From Macrostomum hystrix (Eukaryota; Platyhelminthes; Macrostomidae), in contig CATNEN010000001.1 in NCBI GenBank assembly GCA_950097015.1, positions 11,430,001 to 11,494,000 of the forward strand: DNA of 64,000 bases, in the 5' to 3' direction. A program made the position numbers and the translations under genes. Shown piece after piece: positions 48,385 to 62,100 of the stretch. The notes beneath the pieces were generated by a model, which was not told the origin of the DNA, made no database searches, and worked only from the letters and a program-made list of their open reading frames with translations. Positions within the stretch are counted from its first letter, which is position 1; every line of letters starts with the position of its first letter.

Positions 48385-48838
48385 CTGAGAATGTTAGTTA
48401 ATTACTTCGTTTGCTACAGTTTGCAAACGTCATAACATGTACATAACATTACCTTTGTTATTATTACTTATTATCCGGAACGTTCTCTATTAGTTTGTAT
48501 ACATATATATGCACAGCAAGCGTGCCGCTACAAAGGCAATAATCTTTCACGCTTTCTATCTTCCACTCTTCGTCTTCGACTACTTCTGAGTGAATGCGTG
48601 CGCCCTGTCTCTTTTACTTGAACCAGCGCCCCTCGCGTTGACACGTTCTCTCAATCTCTCAATGCGAATTAGCACCTTGTCTTATCCTCAACTATCATGT
48701 CTCAACAACCTCACCAGCCAAACCAATCCGAGTTACTTTAAACCTGACACTGCAACCTCCTCATTAAACACTATATAATGGAGTAGGGTTTCAGGAGGGC
48801 CACTCAATTTTTTACGTCTTGGTAATGGACACTGATAA

Positions 48839-49813
48839 GTGTATGGAATTCGATTCAGTTCTCAGAGACTGTGCGGCCACGTCAACAGGCCATACAGTAC
48901 ATGCGATTCGTGCCAAAAGTGGCAACATCGAATTTGTGGGACTAGAATCTCACAAGCAGAGTACAGGCAGCTTATGCGGCAGGACGTGTTCGCATGCTCG
49001 TGTGCCACTTGTCAGGCAAGACCAAGCGGCGGAGCCAGCGGCGGAGTCAGCGACGGAGCCAGCGGCGGAGCCAATCAAGCAGGTTCCTCTGGCCTTCGCA
49101 CTAATGTCAGGTAAGTCGGTAAATGCACTGCCATCTTCTCTGCACTGAAACAGGGACTGGGCAACTCGACGCCGGAGGTCTGTGTCATGGACTTCGAAGC
49201 TGCGGCATGGCAGGCTTTACGGTCCGTGTTTCCGGCTGCAAGGTTCCAGGGCTGCCGGTTTCACTTCGCGCAGGCGATATTTCGTCGCTTGCAGCACCTG
49301 GGCCTGCAGCAGGCCTATCTAACAGATCCTGGCACCCGCGACTTCGCTCGCATGCTCATGGCGCTCCCCTACCTGCCGGCCGAGCACATGGTGGGCGAGG
49401 GTCTGGCGCAGATCGTTGCTGGTGTGTATGCGCCACTGCTGCTGGACCTGGCCGAGTACGTGAGCGCAACCTGGCTGTCGAACCCGGTCCACGGAGTCCA
49501 CGAAGTCAGTGTGTACGGCCAGTCAATACGTACCAACAACGAGGTCGAGGGCTGGCACCGGAGACTCAAGCAGCGGGCCCAGAGAGTGCAGTTGACACAA
49601 GAATGCATGCAAGAAGGCTATTCTCATCCAAAATGCTGGGCGAGGATCGAGGGCCAGAAAGTCTACGCGCTGAGAGGAATCTACCTATACGATCGACAAG
49701 CTAGTGGCGCAGCTGAAAGCCATCATTTGGCCAGTCCCAGAGCACCATCAGCAACCGTATTCAAGTCACGCGCCCGGATGCCTGGCGAGCCGATCGATCA
49801 GCCAGTTCGTTGA
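48839..49813 (+). pseudogene. Decayed MULE transposase with N-terminal zinc finger
   Basis: First part, about 48866-49010: a treble-clef type Cys/His motif (CDSCQKWQHRIC, then CSCATC), known from metazoan Mutator-like transposases. Second part, from about 49115: MULE core sequence including VCVMDFEAAAWQALR, FPAARFQGCRFHFAQ and TNNEVEGWHRRLKQ. The DFE acid, the GC-x-FH motif and the C-terminal Glu are visible. A segment with PLAFALMSGK lies between them in another frame, so at least one frameshift breaks the reading frame. The region with the first catalytic Asp is missing between the finger and the core. The gene is therefore not expected to make an active enzyme. Confidence 0.8.
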
Positions 49814-50094
49814 CGCCCTGCCAGAACTCGCAGCAGATTGCGAATACGGCGGTCTTAAGACCAGATGATCAGGGACCAGATCATCGAGAAGACCCATCGG
49901 GCATCCGAGAATGCCTGGTCATGGAGAAGGTGTGCTCGAATTGGAGACAGCCGTGTCCTGGTGATTCAAGTAGAATCCGCCATTAACGACGCCAAGAATT
50001 GTAAACTGCAGATCATGAAATTCTGACTTTGCGCACTAACGAACTTTTGTATTTCCATGCATTAATTCACTTTTGCTTTTTGAGGGGGGTGATC

Positions 50095-50225
50095 TTGTGT
50101 ATGCGGCTTGAATTGCGTGCCGCCTAGAGTGCAAGCGCACGTGGCGCGTTGTGATTGGCTGGGGGTTTTACTGTCTGCCCCAGACCGCGGTCTAGTCCGG
50201 GGTGGGGGGTTGGTTGTTGACGTGG
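50095..50225 (+). repeat. Direct repeat, right copy (LTR-like)
   Basis: Aligns to 48185-48321 in the same orientation. It is followed by a TATA-like tataaata (50241) and an AATAAA hexamer (about 50298), the order expected in an LTR, and about 50 bp later by tggatcccggcccgag, which could be but is not clearly a primer-binding site. It could alternatively be the edge of an unrelated dispersed repeat. Confidence 0.6.
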
Positions 50226-52038
50226 CAGTCTTGACAGTCTATAAATATATGATAGCGCGCGCAGGCCTAAGCCTTGACTTTCTTTTCACCTTTCTCAATA
50301 AAACTGCTCCGTTTTTCAACTGGCCACGTTGCCTCAGCAGAACAATGGGTTTCAGCTAGGTGGATCCCGGCCCGAGCGACACCCTACACAGACGCGGCGT
50401 CAGATTGCTGCTGCGCTGGATCATTGTATGTGCAGCCATGGCCACGGCGACCAGAACCCACTGTCGCTGGTCCTCTGGCACTAGCCTTCTAAGCGGCTAC
50501 GCCGTGGCTGAGGCCGACTTTACTATGGTGGCTAGCTGCTGCACGGTGATTTGCAGGCCATGAGCTCATCTTGCAGCCCCCAAGTCCATGCTAAGACCTG
50601 CCCCTCACATCTGTTCAGCGAACTTTTACGCATTAGGGTGAATTTGGGTTTGCTGCTCTTTTTCTCTCCCTTTGCGTATTTATTTGTCTATTTCACCAAC
50701 TGCATACCTTTGAAAGACAGGCAAAAATCGCTTGATGGGTATCAACGTAATTATATTGTTGCACAAGTAATTAAACTATCGGAACGCGAGAGATATATTT
50801 AGACTTTAAAGACCTATAATTCTTTCGTGCTGTAGCTTTCAATACAAAATTTGTTTCGATCCAAATAGTGATTGACAATTCTAAAAAAGTTGACGAAAAA
50901 ATTGAATGTACGTTTTAAAGAAACAACGATTTGCAACGAAAAGCTTTTTGCGTGATAATTTAAAACACGATTTTCCTAGAGAGCAAACTTGGGTACAATC
51001 GGTTATTAGAATCTCTACTTTTGTCTACCTAGGTACTGTTGTGATACTTGCCTGCAGATGCCTTGTAAATATTCAATGCCATTATATACGTTAAAAGTTG
51101 TAGTCGCAAGGCTTTTTCTTGTCGTTTCTTGTCTTGTTATCCAACTAATGCGTAGCTATCTCTAATTAACGCAACTAATTCAGAATTAAGTAATTCAATG
51201 TGTTACATTATTTTCTGTTTGTGTTTTCTGCTTGCGGCTGACTATTCCTGACTGGGGTCTATCATTGGCTGGACCCTAAAGTTCAAAATGGGGACAAATA
51301 AAAAGTGGAACATCAAAATACAGACAAAATGCGAGTACAACTGCATGTATATAATAGGCCTACTTCTAAGTTCTACACTAAAAAACATATTGTCTAAATT
51401 CAAGTTCTTTGTAATGCTGTTGTAGTAAATTTAGCTCAAGCAAAATGGCTTTTGCAAAAGTTAAGGAATATAGTTATGGAATTTATATTTAATTTGTAAA
51501 ATAAAAAAAATTTGAACTTGGCACTTTTTGTATTTAGGTCACTCTCTAGCATTCTAGTTTTGATTGACAAAAAACTTTTAAAATTGTCTGGTGGTTTTAA
51601 AATCATGTTTTTTAATCTATAATCAGGATCAGACCAAACAAAAGAACTACACCTTATTTACAGCAATGGAATGGACATATGCTCATATATATTTTTGGTT
51701 TTGGACTTATGGAAGGTTATCATTTGAAACAACTTTTAGAGAAAAATGATTGTGATCCAACAATACAAAATCTAAAGTGTTATAATCTAATTTCCTAAAC
51801 TTTAAGCAAAAAATTGCCATTGCTTACTCTAAGCCAAAAGTATATTAAGCACTACACTTTTTTGACAATCATTTCGATGAAGATGTACCCATGCCATTGA
51901 AAATAATCGAAACTGAAGAGGATACAACTGAAGGGGAGGCCTACTTTATAACCCACAGTTATTTTCAAATTAGGCTAATGTAGGCCTATGCCATATAGCT
52001 TTTGTTAATGCTAACTGAAGACATGAAATGCTGTAGTT
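50226..52038. other. Intergenic DNA right of the MULE block
   Basis: The first 350 bp are GC-richer and may belong to the element with the direct repeats. The remainder is AT-rich unique sequence. No intact gene is seen. Confidence 0.45.
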
Positions 52039-52280
52039 CATACATGCGCAACACCCGGCCGAACTGGCCAGGTGAAACGAGGGCCAAGCAAGGTAAGTGG
52101 CAAAAACCAATCAACCAAGCACAAAAAAATCAAAGGGGGGACCAAGTGACAAAAAATGAAGGCGTGAAGAAAAGGAAAAAGGGGAGAGAAAAAGAGAGCA
52201 AATGAGAGCAAACTAAGTCGTAAATAGAGCAAAAACTAAGTCGCACGGCTGGCTAAAATTTGGGAGGTTGCACATGCATG
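52039..52280 (+). mobile_element. hAT-type MITE, copy 3
   Basis: A 242-bp element with ends catacatgcgcaac and gttgcacatgcatg and a perfect 8-bp target duplication, ctgtagtt (52031-52038 and 52281-52288). It is shorter than copy 2 by deletions near both ends of the interior, so the copies are independent insertions. Confidence 0.9.
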
Positions 52281-52288
52281 CTGTAGTT

Positions 52289-53162
52289 TTGGAATGCCAT
52301 AATTTTAGGGCAGATTTTTTTCTTAAAATTATCCTTATCTGAAACTCAAATAATACATGAGTTCCTAATTTGAATAGGCCATAATATCTCAAAAAAGAAG
52401 TACTGCAGTTTTAGAAGACTATGAATTTCAATAAGAAATCTACAATATAATGATTGTCATTTGAAAACTGATATATGAGGTCTGGATTATTAAATAAACA
52501 AGATGATAATTTCAAAAAAGAACCACTGTTACCATTGCTGAACCTATTGCTACCAAGCAGGTTTGCTTTTGATTCTCTAGAAACCATGTGTAAATTTCAA
52601 TTTAAATTCTTAAGAAAATTTAATTTTATGAAGAATTTTAAGAAAAGCATATTAGCATAGTATTAGTAGTTCTCTTAGTACTTAGTACTTAGTTACCATT
52701 GAGTACAAAGCTATAATATCTGATTTTATATGATCACAAACCCACATATTTTTAATATTTTGTACTTTTGTACACCTGCCCTAACTGGGTCAGAAATGCA
52801 GCCTACAGCACAACTGCTACTAATTTTGTGGTGCATCTGGAGGCAGTATATGGCTGTTTAGTCCATGGAATGGGGAGACACCTACCATTGATGCCTACCA
52901 TCAATTGGCCAAGTTAATGCAGTCAAGTCTTACACTCTAATTACTAGGCTACAACTCCGTATTGCTATTGTTACAGTCATACTGGTTTAAGTATTATTTT
53001 CTAGACACAATTTTTTAGTATGCAATTATTATTCTAGCATTTCATTTTATCAATAATTCACAACCTTTACTTGTTCTTTTTTTAGGTAAAATTCTAATTA
53101 GCATTATAGAAGTAAAACTCCCTTGATTTGCAGTAGTCAAAGCTGTTTAAACAGCGCCAAAA
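52289..53162. other. Chimaerin 5' flank
   Basis: AT-rich sequence with no gene before the chimaerin ATG. A strong 3' splice site (tacttgttctttttttag, ending 53085) lies 77 bases before the ATG and a weaker one (gatttgcag) closer to it, implying an upstream exon or trans-splicing. Confidence 0.5.
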
Positions 53163-56100
53163 ATGTCCACAAATATAGCATTGCCACTAGACAGTGATGA
53201 CAACAGCAGTGTGGTTGTAGTTTGGAAGTCGGAGCTTTATCAACTGCAGCAGTCGGCACCGCAACCGCAGCCTGTGCTAAGCCAGCACCAACCTGAGTTA
53301 GATACTCCCCCACAGTATGGGCCTGAGTATCACGGAGCAATTGATCGAGCTGAAACTGAGCAGCTTTTAGCTAATGCTGGACAAGGCGCTTTTCTCATTC
53401 GTGACTCCAGTCGACACCCGGGCCAGTACACCCTGTCAATCAGATTCGATGACGAGAACAAGCACTTTCATTTGTACTACGATCCTGAATCTGGCGAGCA
53501 TTGGGTTGGCGAGAAACGCTTTGCCAATGTTTACGATCTAGTTGCAGATGGATTGATTCACTTCTATGTTGAAGCCAGGGGCGCTCACGTCCTGCAAGCT
53601 CTGGTGCACGATGCCGCTACCGTCTACGAGGAGTCACCTTATTACACCGCCAGGTAAGTTCCAGGCACCCAATCTGATCATCTAGCTACCCAATCTGATC
53701 ATGTAGCTACCCAATCTGATCATGTAGCTACCCAATCTGATCATCTAGCTACCCAATCTGATCATCTAGCTACCCAATCTGATCATCTACCTACCCAATC
53801 TGATCATCTAGCTACCCAATCTGATCATCTAGCTACCCAATCTGATCATGTAGCTACCCAATCTGATCATCTAGCTACCCAATCTGATAACCTAGCTACC
53901 CAATCTGATAACCTAGCTACCCAATCTGATCATCTAGCTACCCAATCTGATCATCTAGCTACCCAATCTGATCATCTAGCTACCCAATCTGATAATCTAG
54001 CTACCCAATCTGATCATGTAGCTACCCAATCTGATCATCTAGCTACCCAATCTGATAACCTAGCTACCCAATCTGATCATCTACCTACCCAATCTGATCA
54101 TCTAGCTACCCAATCTGATCATGTAGCTTCCCAATCTGATCATGTAGCTTCCCAATCTGATCATGTAGCTACCCAATCTGATCATCTAGCTACCCAATCT
54201 GATCATCTAGCTACCCAATCTGATCATGTAGCTTCCCAATCTGATCATCTACCTACCCAATCTGATCATCTAGCTACCCAATCTGATCATGTAGCTTCCC
54301 AATCTGATCATGTAGCTACCCAATCTGATCATGTAGCTACCCAATCTGATCATCTAGCTACCCAATCTGATCATCTAGCTACCCAATCTGATCATCTACC
54401 TACCCAATCTGATCATCTAGCTACCCAATCTGATAATCTAGCTACCCAATCTGATCATGTAGCTACCCAATCTGATCATCTAGCTACCCAATCTGATAAC
54501 CTAGCTACCCAATCTGATCATCTACCTACCCAATCTGATCATCTAGCTACCCAATCTGATCATCTAGCTACCCAATCTGATCATCTAGCTACCCAATCTG
54601 ATAATCTAGCTACCCAATCTGATCATGTAGCTACCCAATCTGATCATCTAGCTACCCAATCTGATAACCTAGCTACCCAATCTGATCATCTACCTACCCA
54701 ATCTGATCATCTAGCTACCCAATCTGATCATGTAGCTTCCCAATCTGATCATGTAGCTTCCCAATCTGATCATGTAGCTACCCAATCTGATCATCTAGCT
54801 ACCCAATCTGATCATCTAGCTACCCAATCTGATCATGTAGCTTCCCAATCTGATCATCTACCTACCCAATCTGATCATCTAGCTACCCAATCTGATCATG
54901 TAGCTTCCCAATCTGATCATGTAGCTTCCCAATCTGATCATGTAGCTACCCAATCTGATCATCTAGCTACCCAATCTGATCATGTAGCTACCCAATCTGA
55001 TCATGTAGCTACCCAATCTGATCATGTAGCTACCCAATCTGATCATGTAGCTACCCAATCTGATCATCTAGCTACCCAATCTGATCATCTAGCTACCCAA
55101 TCTGATCATCTAGCTACCCAATCTGATCATGTAGCTTCCCAATCTGATCATGTAGCTACCCAATCTGATCATGTAGCTACCCAATCTGATCATCTAGCTA
55201 CCCAATCTGATCATCTAGCTACCCAATCTGATCATCTAGCTACCCAATCTGATCATCTAGCTACCCAATCTCATCACCTAGCTACCCAATCTGATCATGT
55301 AGCTACCCAATCTGATCATCTAGCTACCCAATCTGATCATCTAGCTACCCAATCTGATCATCTAGCTACCCAATCTGATCATCTAGCTACCCAATCTCAT
55401 CACCTAGCTACCCAATCTCATCATGTAGCTACCCAATCTGATCATGTAGCTTCCCAATCTGATCATCTAGCTACCCAATCTGATCATCTAGCTACCCAAT
55501 CTGATCATCTAGCTACCCAATCTGATCACCTAGCTACCCAATCTGATCATCTAGCTACCCAATCTGATCATCTAGCTACCCAATCTGATCATGTAGCTAC
55601 CCAATCTGATCATCTAGCTACCCAATCTGATCATGTAGCTACCCAATCTGATCATCTAGCTACCCAATCTGATCACCTAGCTACCCAATCTGATCATCTA
55701 GCTACCCAATCTGATCATCTACCTACCCAATCTGATCATCTAGCTACCCAATCTGATCATGTAGCTTCCCAATCTGATCATCTAGCTACCCAATCTGATC
55801 ATCTAGCTACCCAATCTGATCATCTAGCTACCCAATCTGATCATGTAGCTACCCAATCTGATCATCTAGCTACCCAATCTGATCATGTAGCTACCCAATC
55901 TGATCATCTAGCTACCCAATCTGATCACCTAGCTACCCAATCTGATCATCTAGCTACCCAATCTGATCATCTACCTACCCAATCTGATCATCTAGCTACC
56001 CAATCTGATCATGTAGCTTCCCAATCTGATCATCTAGCTACCCAATCTGATCATCTAGCTACCCAATCTGATCATCTAGCTACCCAATCTGATCATGTAG

Positions 56101-59100
56101 CTACCCAATCTGATCATCTAGCTACCCAATCTGATCATCTAGCTACCCAATCTGATCATCTAGCTACCCAATCTGATCATCTAGCTACCCAATCTCATCA
56201 CCTAGCTACCCAATCTGATCATGTAGCTACCCAATCTGATCATCTAGCTACCCAATCTGATCATCTAGCTACCCAATCTGATCATCTAGCTACCCAATCT
56301 GATCATCTAGCTACCCAATCTGATCATCTAGCTACCCAATCTGATCATCTAGCTACCCAATCTGATCATGTAGCTACCCAATCTGATCATCTAGCTACCC
56401 AATCTGATCATCTAGCTACCCAATCTGATCATCTAGCTACCCAATCTGATCATGTAGCTACCCAATCTGATCATCTAGCTACCCAATCTGATCATGTAGC
56501 TACCCAATCTGATCATCTAGCTACCCAATCTGATCATCTAGCTACCCAATCTGATCATCTAGCTACCCAATCTGATCATGTAGCTACCCAATCTGATCAT
56601 CTAGCTACCCAATCTGATCATCTAGCTACCCAATCTGATCATGTAGCTACCCAATCTGATCATGTAGCTACCCAATCTGATCATCTAGCTACCCAATCTG
56701 ATCATGTAGCTATCCAATCTGATCACATAGCTACCCAATCTGATCATCTAGCTACCCAATCTGATCATGTAGCTATCCAATCTGATCACATAGCTACCCA
56801 ATCTGATCATGTAGCTATCCAATCTGATCATCTAGCTACCCAATCTGATCACCTAGCTACCCAATCTGATCATCTAGCTACCCAATCTGATCATCTACCT
56901 ACCCAATCTGATCACCTAGCTACCCAATCTGATCATCTAGCTACCCAATCTGATAATCTAGCTACCCAATCTGATCATCTAGCTACCCAATCTGATCATC
57001 TAGCTACCCAATCTGATCACCTAGCTACCCAATCTGATCATCTAGCTACCCAATCTGATCATCTACCTACCCAATCTGATCACCTAGCTACCCAATCTGA
57101 TCATCTAGCTACCCAATCTGATAATCTAGCTACCCAATCTGATCATGTAGCTACCCAATCTGATCATCTAGCTACCCAATCTGATCATCTAGCTACCCAA
57201 TCTGATCATGTAGCTTCCCAATCTGATCATCTACCTACCCAATCTGATCATCTAGCTACCCAATCTGATCATGTAGCTTCCCAATCTGATCATCTAGCTA
57301 CCCAATCTGATCATCTAGCTACCCAATCTGATCATCTAGCTACCCAATCTCATCACCTAGCTACCCAATCTCATCATCTAGCTACCCAATCTCATCATCT
57401 AGCTACCCAATCTCATCACCTAGCTACCCAATCTGATCATCTAGCTACCCAATCTCATCATCTAGCTACCCAATCTGATCATCTAGCTACCCAATCTGAT
57501 AATCTAGCTACCCAATCTGATCATCTAGCTACCCAATCTGATCATGTAGCTACCCAATCTGATCATCTAGCTACCCAATCTGATCATCTAGCTAACCAAT
57601 CTCATCACCTAGCTACCCAATCTCATCATCTAGCTACCCAATCTCATCACCTAGCTACCCAATCTGATCATCTAGCTACCCAATCTGATCATCTAGCTAC
57701 CCAATCTCATCACCTAGCTACCCAATCTCATCATCTAGCTACCCAATCTCATCATCTAGCTACCCAATCTCATCACCTAGCTACCCAATCTGATCATCTA
57801 GCTACCCAATCTCATCATCTAGCTACCCAATCTGATCATCTAGCTACCCAATCTGATCATCTAGCTACCCAATCTGATCATCTAGCTACCCAATCTCATC
57901 ACCTAGCTACCCAATCTCATCACCTAGCTACCCAATCTCATCATCTAGCTACCCAATCTGATCATCTAGCTACCCAATCTGATCATCTAGCTACCCAATC
58001 TGATCATCTAGCTACCCAATCTCATCACCTAGCTACCCAATCTCATCACCTAGCTACCCAATCTCATCATCTAGCTACCCAATCTGATCATCTAGCTACC
58101 CAATCTGATCATCTAGCTACCCAATCTGATCATCTAGCTACCCAATCTGATCATCTAGCTACCCAATCTGATCATCTAGCTACCCAATCTCATCACCTAG
58201 CTACCCAATCTCATCACCTAGCTACCCAATCTGATCATCTAGCTACCCAATCTGATCATCTAGCTACCCAATCTGATCATCTAGCTACCCAATCTGATCA
58301 TCTAGCTACCCAATCTGATCATCTAGCTACCCAATCTGATCATCTAGCTACCCAATCTGATCATCTAGCTACCCAATCTGATCATCTAGCTACCCAATCT
58401 GATCATCTAGCTACCCAATCTCATCACCTAGCTACCCAATCAGGCATCTGTCTCCATCATCCACTCCTCAGGTATTATACTCTGCAAAGTCGGGGCTGGC
58501 GCCGTCGTCCAGCTCCGAGCGCCGTCGGCGCCGCCAACGCAGGCGCTCCCGGTGCGACAACAGCCAGGCGGGACTCTCGTTTGATTTATCTGCAACAGCA
58601 GGAACAGCGTCACAGGCGAGCCAGCGAAGATGGAGCTACATCAGCTAGTGCTGCCAATTCCATTGTGGCGCCTGTGGCTGTGGTGGCCTCACTATCGCCT
58701 GCGGCAATCTCTACCGCGGCTTCGGCCTCTTCAACCTCGGAGCGAGACGAACGGGACAGCAGCGGCGCCGAGACAGGCGGCAGCAGTCTGAGCCTGAACT
58801 CGGCCAGCTGCTGCGACACTGGCAAATACGAGAAAGCACATTGCTTCAAATTGACCACATTTAAGGGGCCGCATTGGTGCGACTTTTGTCAGCACTTTAT
58901 GTGGGGACTCATTGCTCAGGTGAGAAGCTAGCTGATTACTAATGCAATTCAAATCCCCATCCATAGACTGTGAGAAATTACCTTCCCAAATCCATCAGGA
59001 TGCAGAAATCCTCATCCTAAATCCATCAGGAATCCTCATCCTAAATCCATCAGCAATCCCCATCCTAAATCCATAAGGAATCCACATCCTAAATCCATAA

Positions 59101-62100
59101 GGAATCCACATCCTAAATCCATAAGGAATCACCATCCTGAATCCATAAGGAATCCCATCCTGAATCCATAAGGAATCCCATCCTAAATCCATAAGGAATC
59201 CCATCCTGAATCCATAAGGAATCCCATCCTAAATCCATAAGGAATCCCATCCTAAATCCATAAGGAATCCTATCCTAAATCCATAAGGAATCCCCATCCT
59301 AAATCCATAAGCAATCTCATCCTAAATCCAACAGGAATCTCATCCTAAATCCATAAGGAATCCCATCCTAAATCCATAAGGAATCCCATCCTAAATTCAT
59401 AAGGAATCCCATCCTAAATCCATCAGGAATCCCATCCTAAATCAATAAGGAATCCCCATCCTAAATCCATAAGGAATCCCATCCTAAATCCATAAGGAAT
59501 CCCATCCTAAATCCATAAGGAATCCCATCCTAAATCCATAAGGAATCCCATCCTAAATTCATAAGGAATCCCATCCTAAATCCATAAGGAATCCCATCCT
59601 AAATCCATAAGGAATCCCATCCTAAATCCATAAGGAATCACCATCCATGCAGCAAGATTTATTTTGATAAAAGGCATTAGATATTAGAGTTTCCCAATGC
59701 AACTGGTATTTTGCATATCAGATATTAAATGTTGACAGTGTCTGTCCCCAGGCATAATTCCTTTTCGCATATAAATAGGATTCTGCGCGGAGGGGGAAAA
59801 ATACATATGAAACAGAATATAATTCTACGGACCCACTTTCCTCTCTAGCCCTATGACTAGCCGCTCTCTCCCAAATATAAATATCCCATTCCATTCCCTC
59901 TCATTTCATGGATCTTTCCCCCGCCGCATTATAAATTAGAAAGTGTGAAGAGAACTGTTTCAAGCTTCGATCCAGTCACCATTTTCTGCTTTTGGGTCAT
60001 TTTTTGTATTTTTATTATTAATATTCCGTGCAGAACTGTATGACGCTTATCTTCACTAAAAATCCCGGAACATCCCGTTTCCGAAATGGGATATTTTTCC
60101 CTAATTGGTATAGCTTTTCTCTCTATTCTATATTGTTATTACAAAGCGGTATCGTTTTAGATTCTAGGTTGTGACCATATTGCAAGCATGGCTATGCTTT
60201 CATCCACTTGAGTTTAGGTTTGCTTTTTAAAGCCAGACATTTCAAACTTGTATTGTTATATTTCTAGATGATCTTTAATTCTCTGTCCCTAAATGATAAT
60301 TTCTACTTTTGTATGTAAACTGATACGGAAATTCGTAGTGGACAGATTAGACTTCAAAATTGTAGGTAGAGTATTACGAGGGGCGATCAAAAAGTTCTGC
60401 AAGCTGCGTTATTACAAAGTCCAGAGAAAACTGGAGCACACATTCAGTGTCGCATTCCCTCAAAGTACTTCCCCTCAGCTTCAATGCACCGTTGCATTCG
60501 CATCCGCCAGGTCTGGAAGCAGCTGAGGTACTCTGATGTTGGTAGTCTCTCGAGTTCTGATTTGGTCCTGAATGCGAGAAAAGACCATGTTGGACTGCTT
60601 GTCCTTCATCGTGAAGAAGGAAATCCAACATTCGTCTCCTGTCACGACAGCTCCAGCCACAGGCGGCAGATTCGCACGCGCTCAGCGCACTGTTCCATTG
60701 TGAGCATGTGCGGCACCCAGCGGGCGCAGGTCTTGGAGCGGCCCAGCTGCTCATGCATGATGGTGTGGGCGCTTCCATAGTTGACACCGAACTCGTAGGC
60801 AAGGAATCTCAGTGTCACACCGCAATCCTCACGCACAATTGTGTCCGCGCGGGCCACTGATGCCTTGGTCACGGATGTCCGGGGTCGTCCAGACTGACTC
60901 TCGTCTTTGGAGCTCGTTCGTCCATCGGTAAAGTGGCGCATCCTGCGTGCGACAGTGTCAGATGACGGCGCAGCTTCAGCCAACACTGAAACTAAGTCGC
61001 TGTGAATTTCCACAGCTTTTTCCCCAGATGCATGCGCATACGAGTATAGACGTAGAAGCGAATGTTGTCTTTTGACGATTCCATGTACAGGCTGAAAACT
61101 GAAACTGATTCTCGAAATCAACTGAAACTCTACAAGGAAGGAGAAAACAAAATTTTGAATAACTCCAGCAAATTTCACTTTATTTGGTGCAGCAGAAGTG
61201 GCTACAGGACAGTTGGTTGCAGAACTTTTTGATCGCCCCTCGTATTACTCCGTTTTAGGGAGATTACGATTACCCCATTTTAGGTAAATTTTACTTTTCC
61301 GATTGTAGGGAGTTTATACTTACACCAAATATGCGGAGAGTTCTATAATTATCCCATTCTGTGCGAATTTCTAGACTTTACAAAATATGTACTGTACTGT
61401 TCAGTTCTAGTTAGACTTATCCCATTCTGGGGAGGTTCTAGGTTTTTTTAGAATAATCCCATTTTACAAATATCCAAAGATACTTCTAGACCTACTTAGA
61501 GAAAGTTAAATAGGGAGTTTTTTGTGTAGTTTTCTGAAATCCTCAAAAGGAACTATTTCCCATTTTAATCGCTGCCTTGCCAGGGCTTCCGCTGCTCCGA
61601 CTGCGGCTTCCAGGCGCATCGCCGCTGCGCCGACCGCGTTCCCCCACACTGCCTGCCGGACATGAAGTACGTGAAGCGAGTGTTCGGCTCCGACCTGACC
61701 ACCCTGGTCAAGGCCATGCCGCCAGCAGCTGTGCCCGGTGTGCCAGCTGTTCTAGAACGCTGCGTTGACGAGATCGAATCTCGCGGCCTGGACTCCGAAG
61801 GTCTCTACAGGGTAGCCGGATTTCATGACGACATCGAAGTGATCAAACTGGCATTCGACAAGGAGACATCGGATTCGCCGGTTGACCTAGCCAGATTTGA
61901 CGATGTCAACACCGTTGCCAGCGTGTTGAAGGCCTACCTGCGCTCACTGCCGATTCCCGTCATCACCTACGACATGTACGACAAGTTCCTGTCCGTGGTC
62001 AGACGCGAAGGCGTTGACAGCGCCCCGCAGCTCAACAGCAGCCTGCGTCAGTGCGTGGCCGAACTGCCTCCAGCCCACAGGCAGACGCTTAACTACCTGT

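Noticed and set aside
49110-49153. A 43-base GT-AG intron in the MULE region (gtaagtcgg to gaaacag)
   Set aside because: The sites look good but removing the segment does not join the two frames in phase, and the segment itself encodes conserved-looking transposase sequence in the downstream frame. A frameshift fits better.
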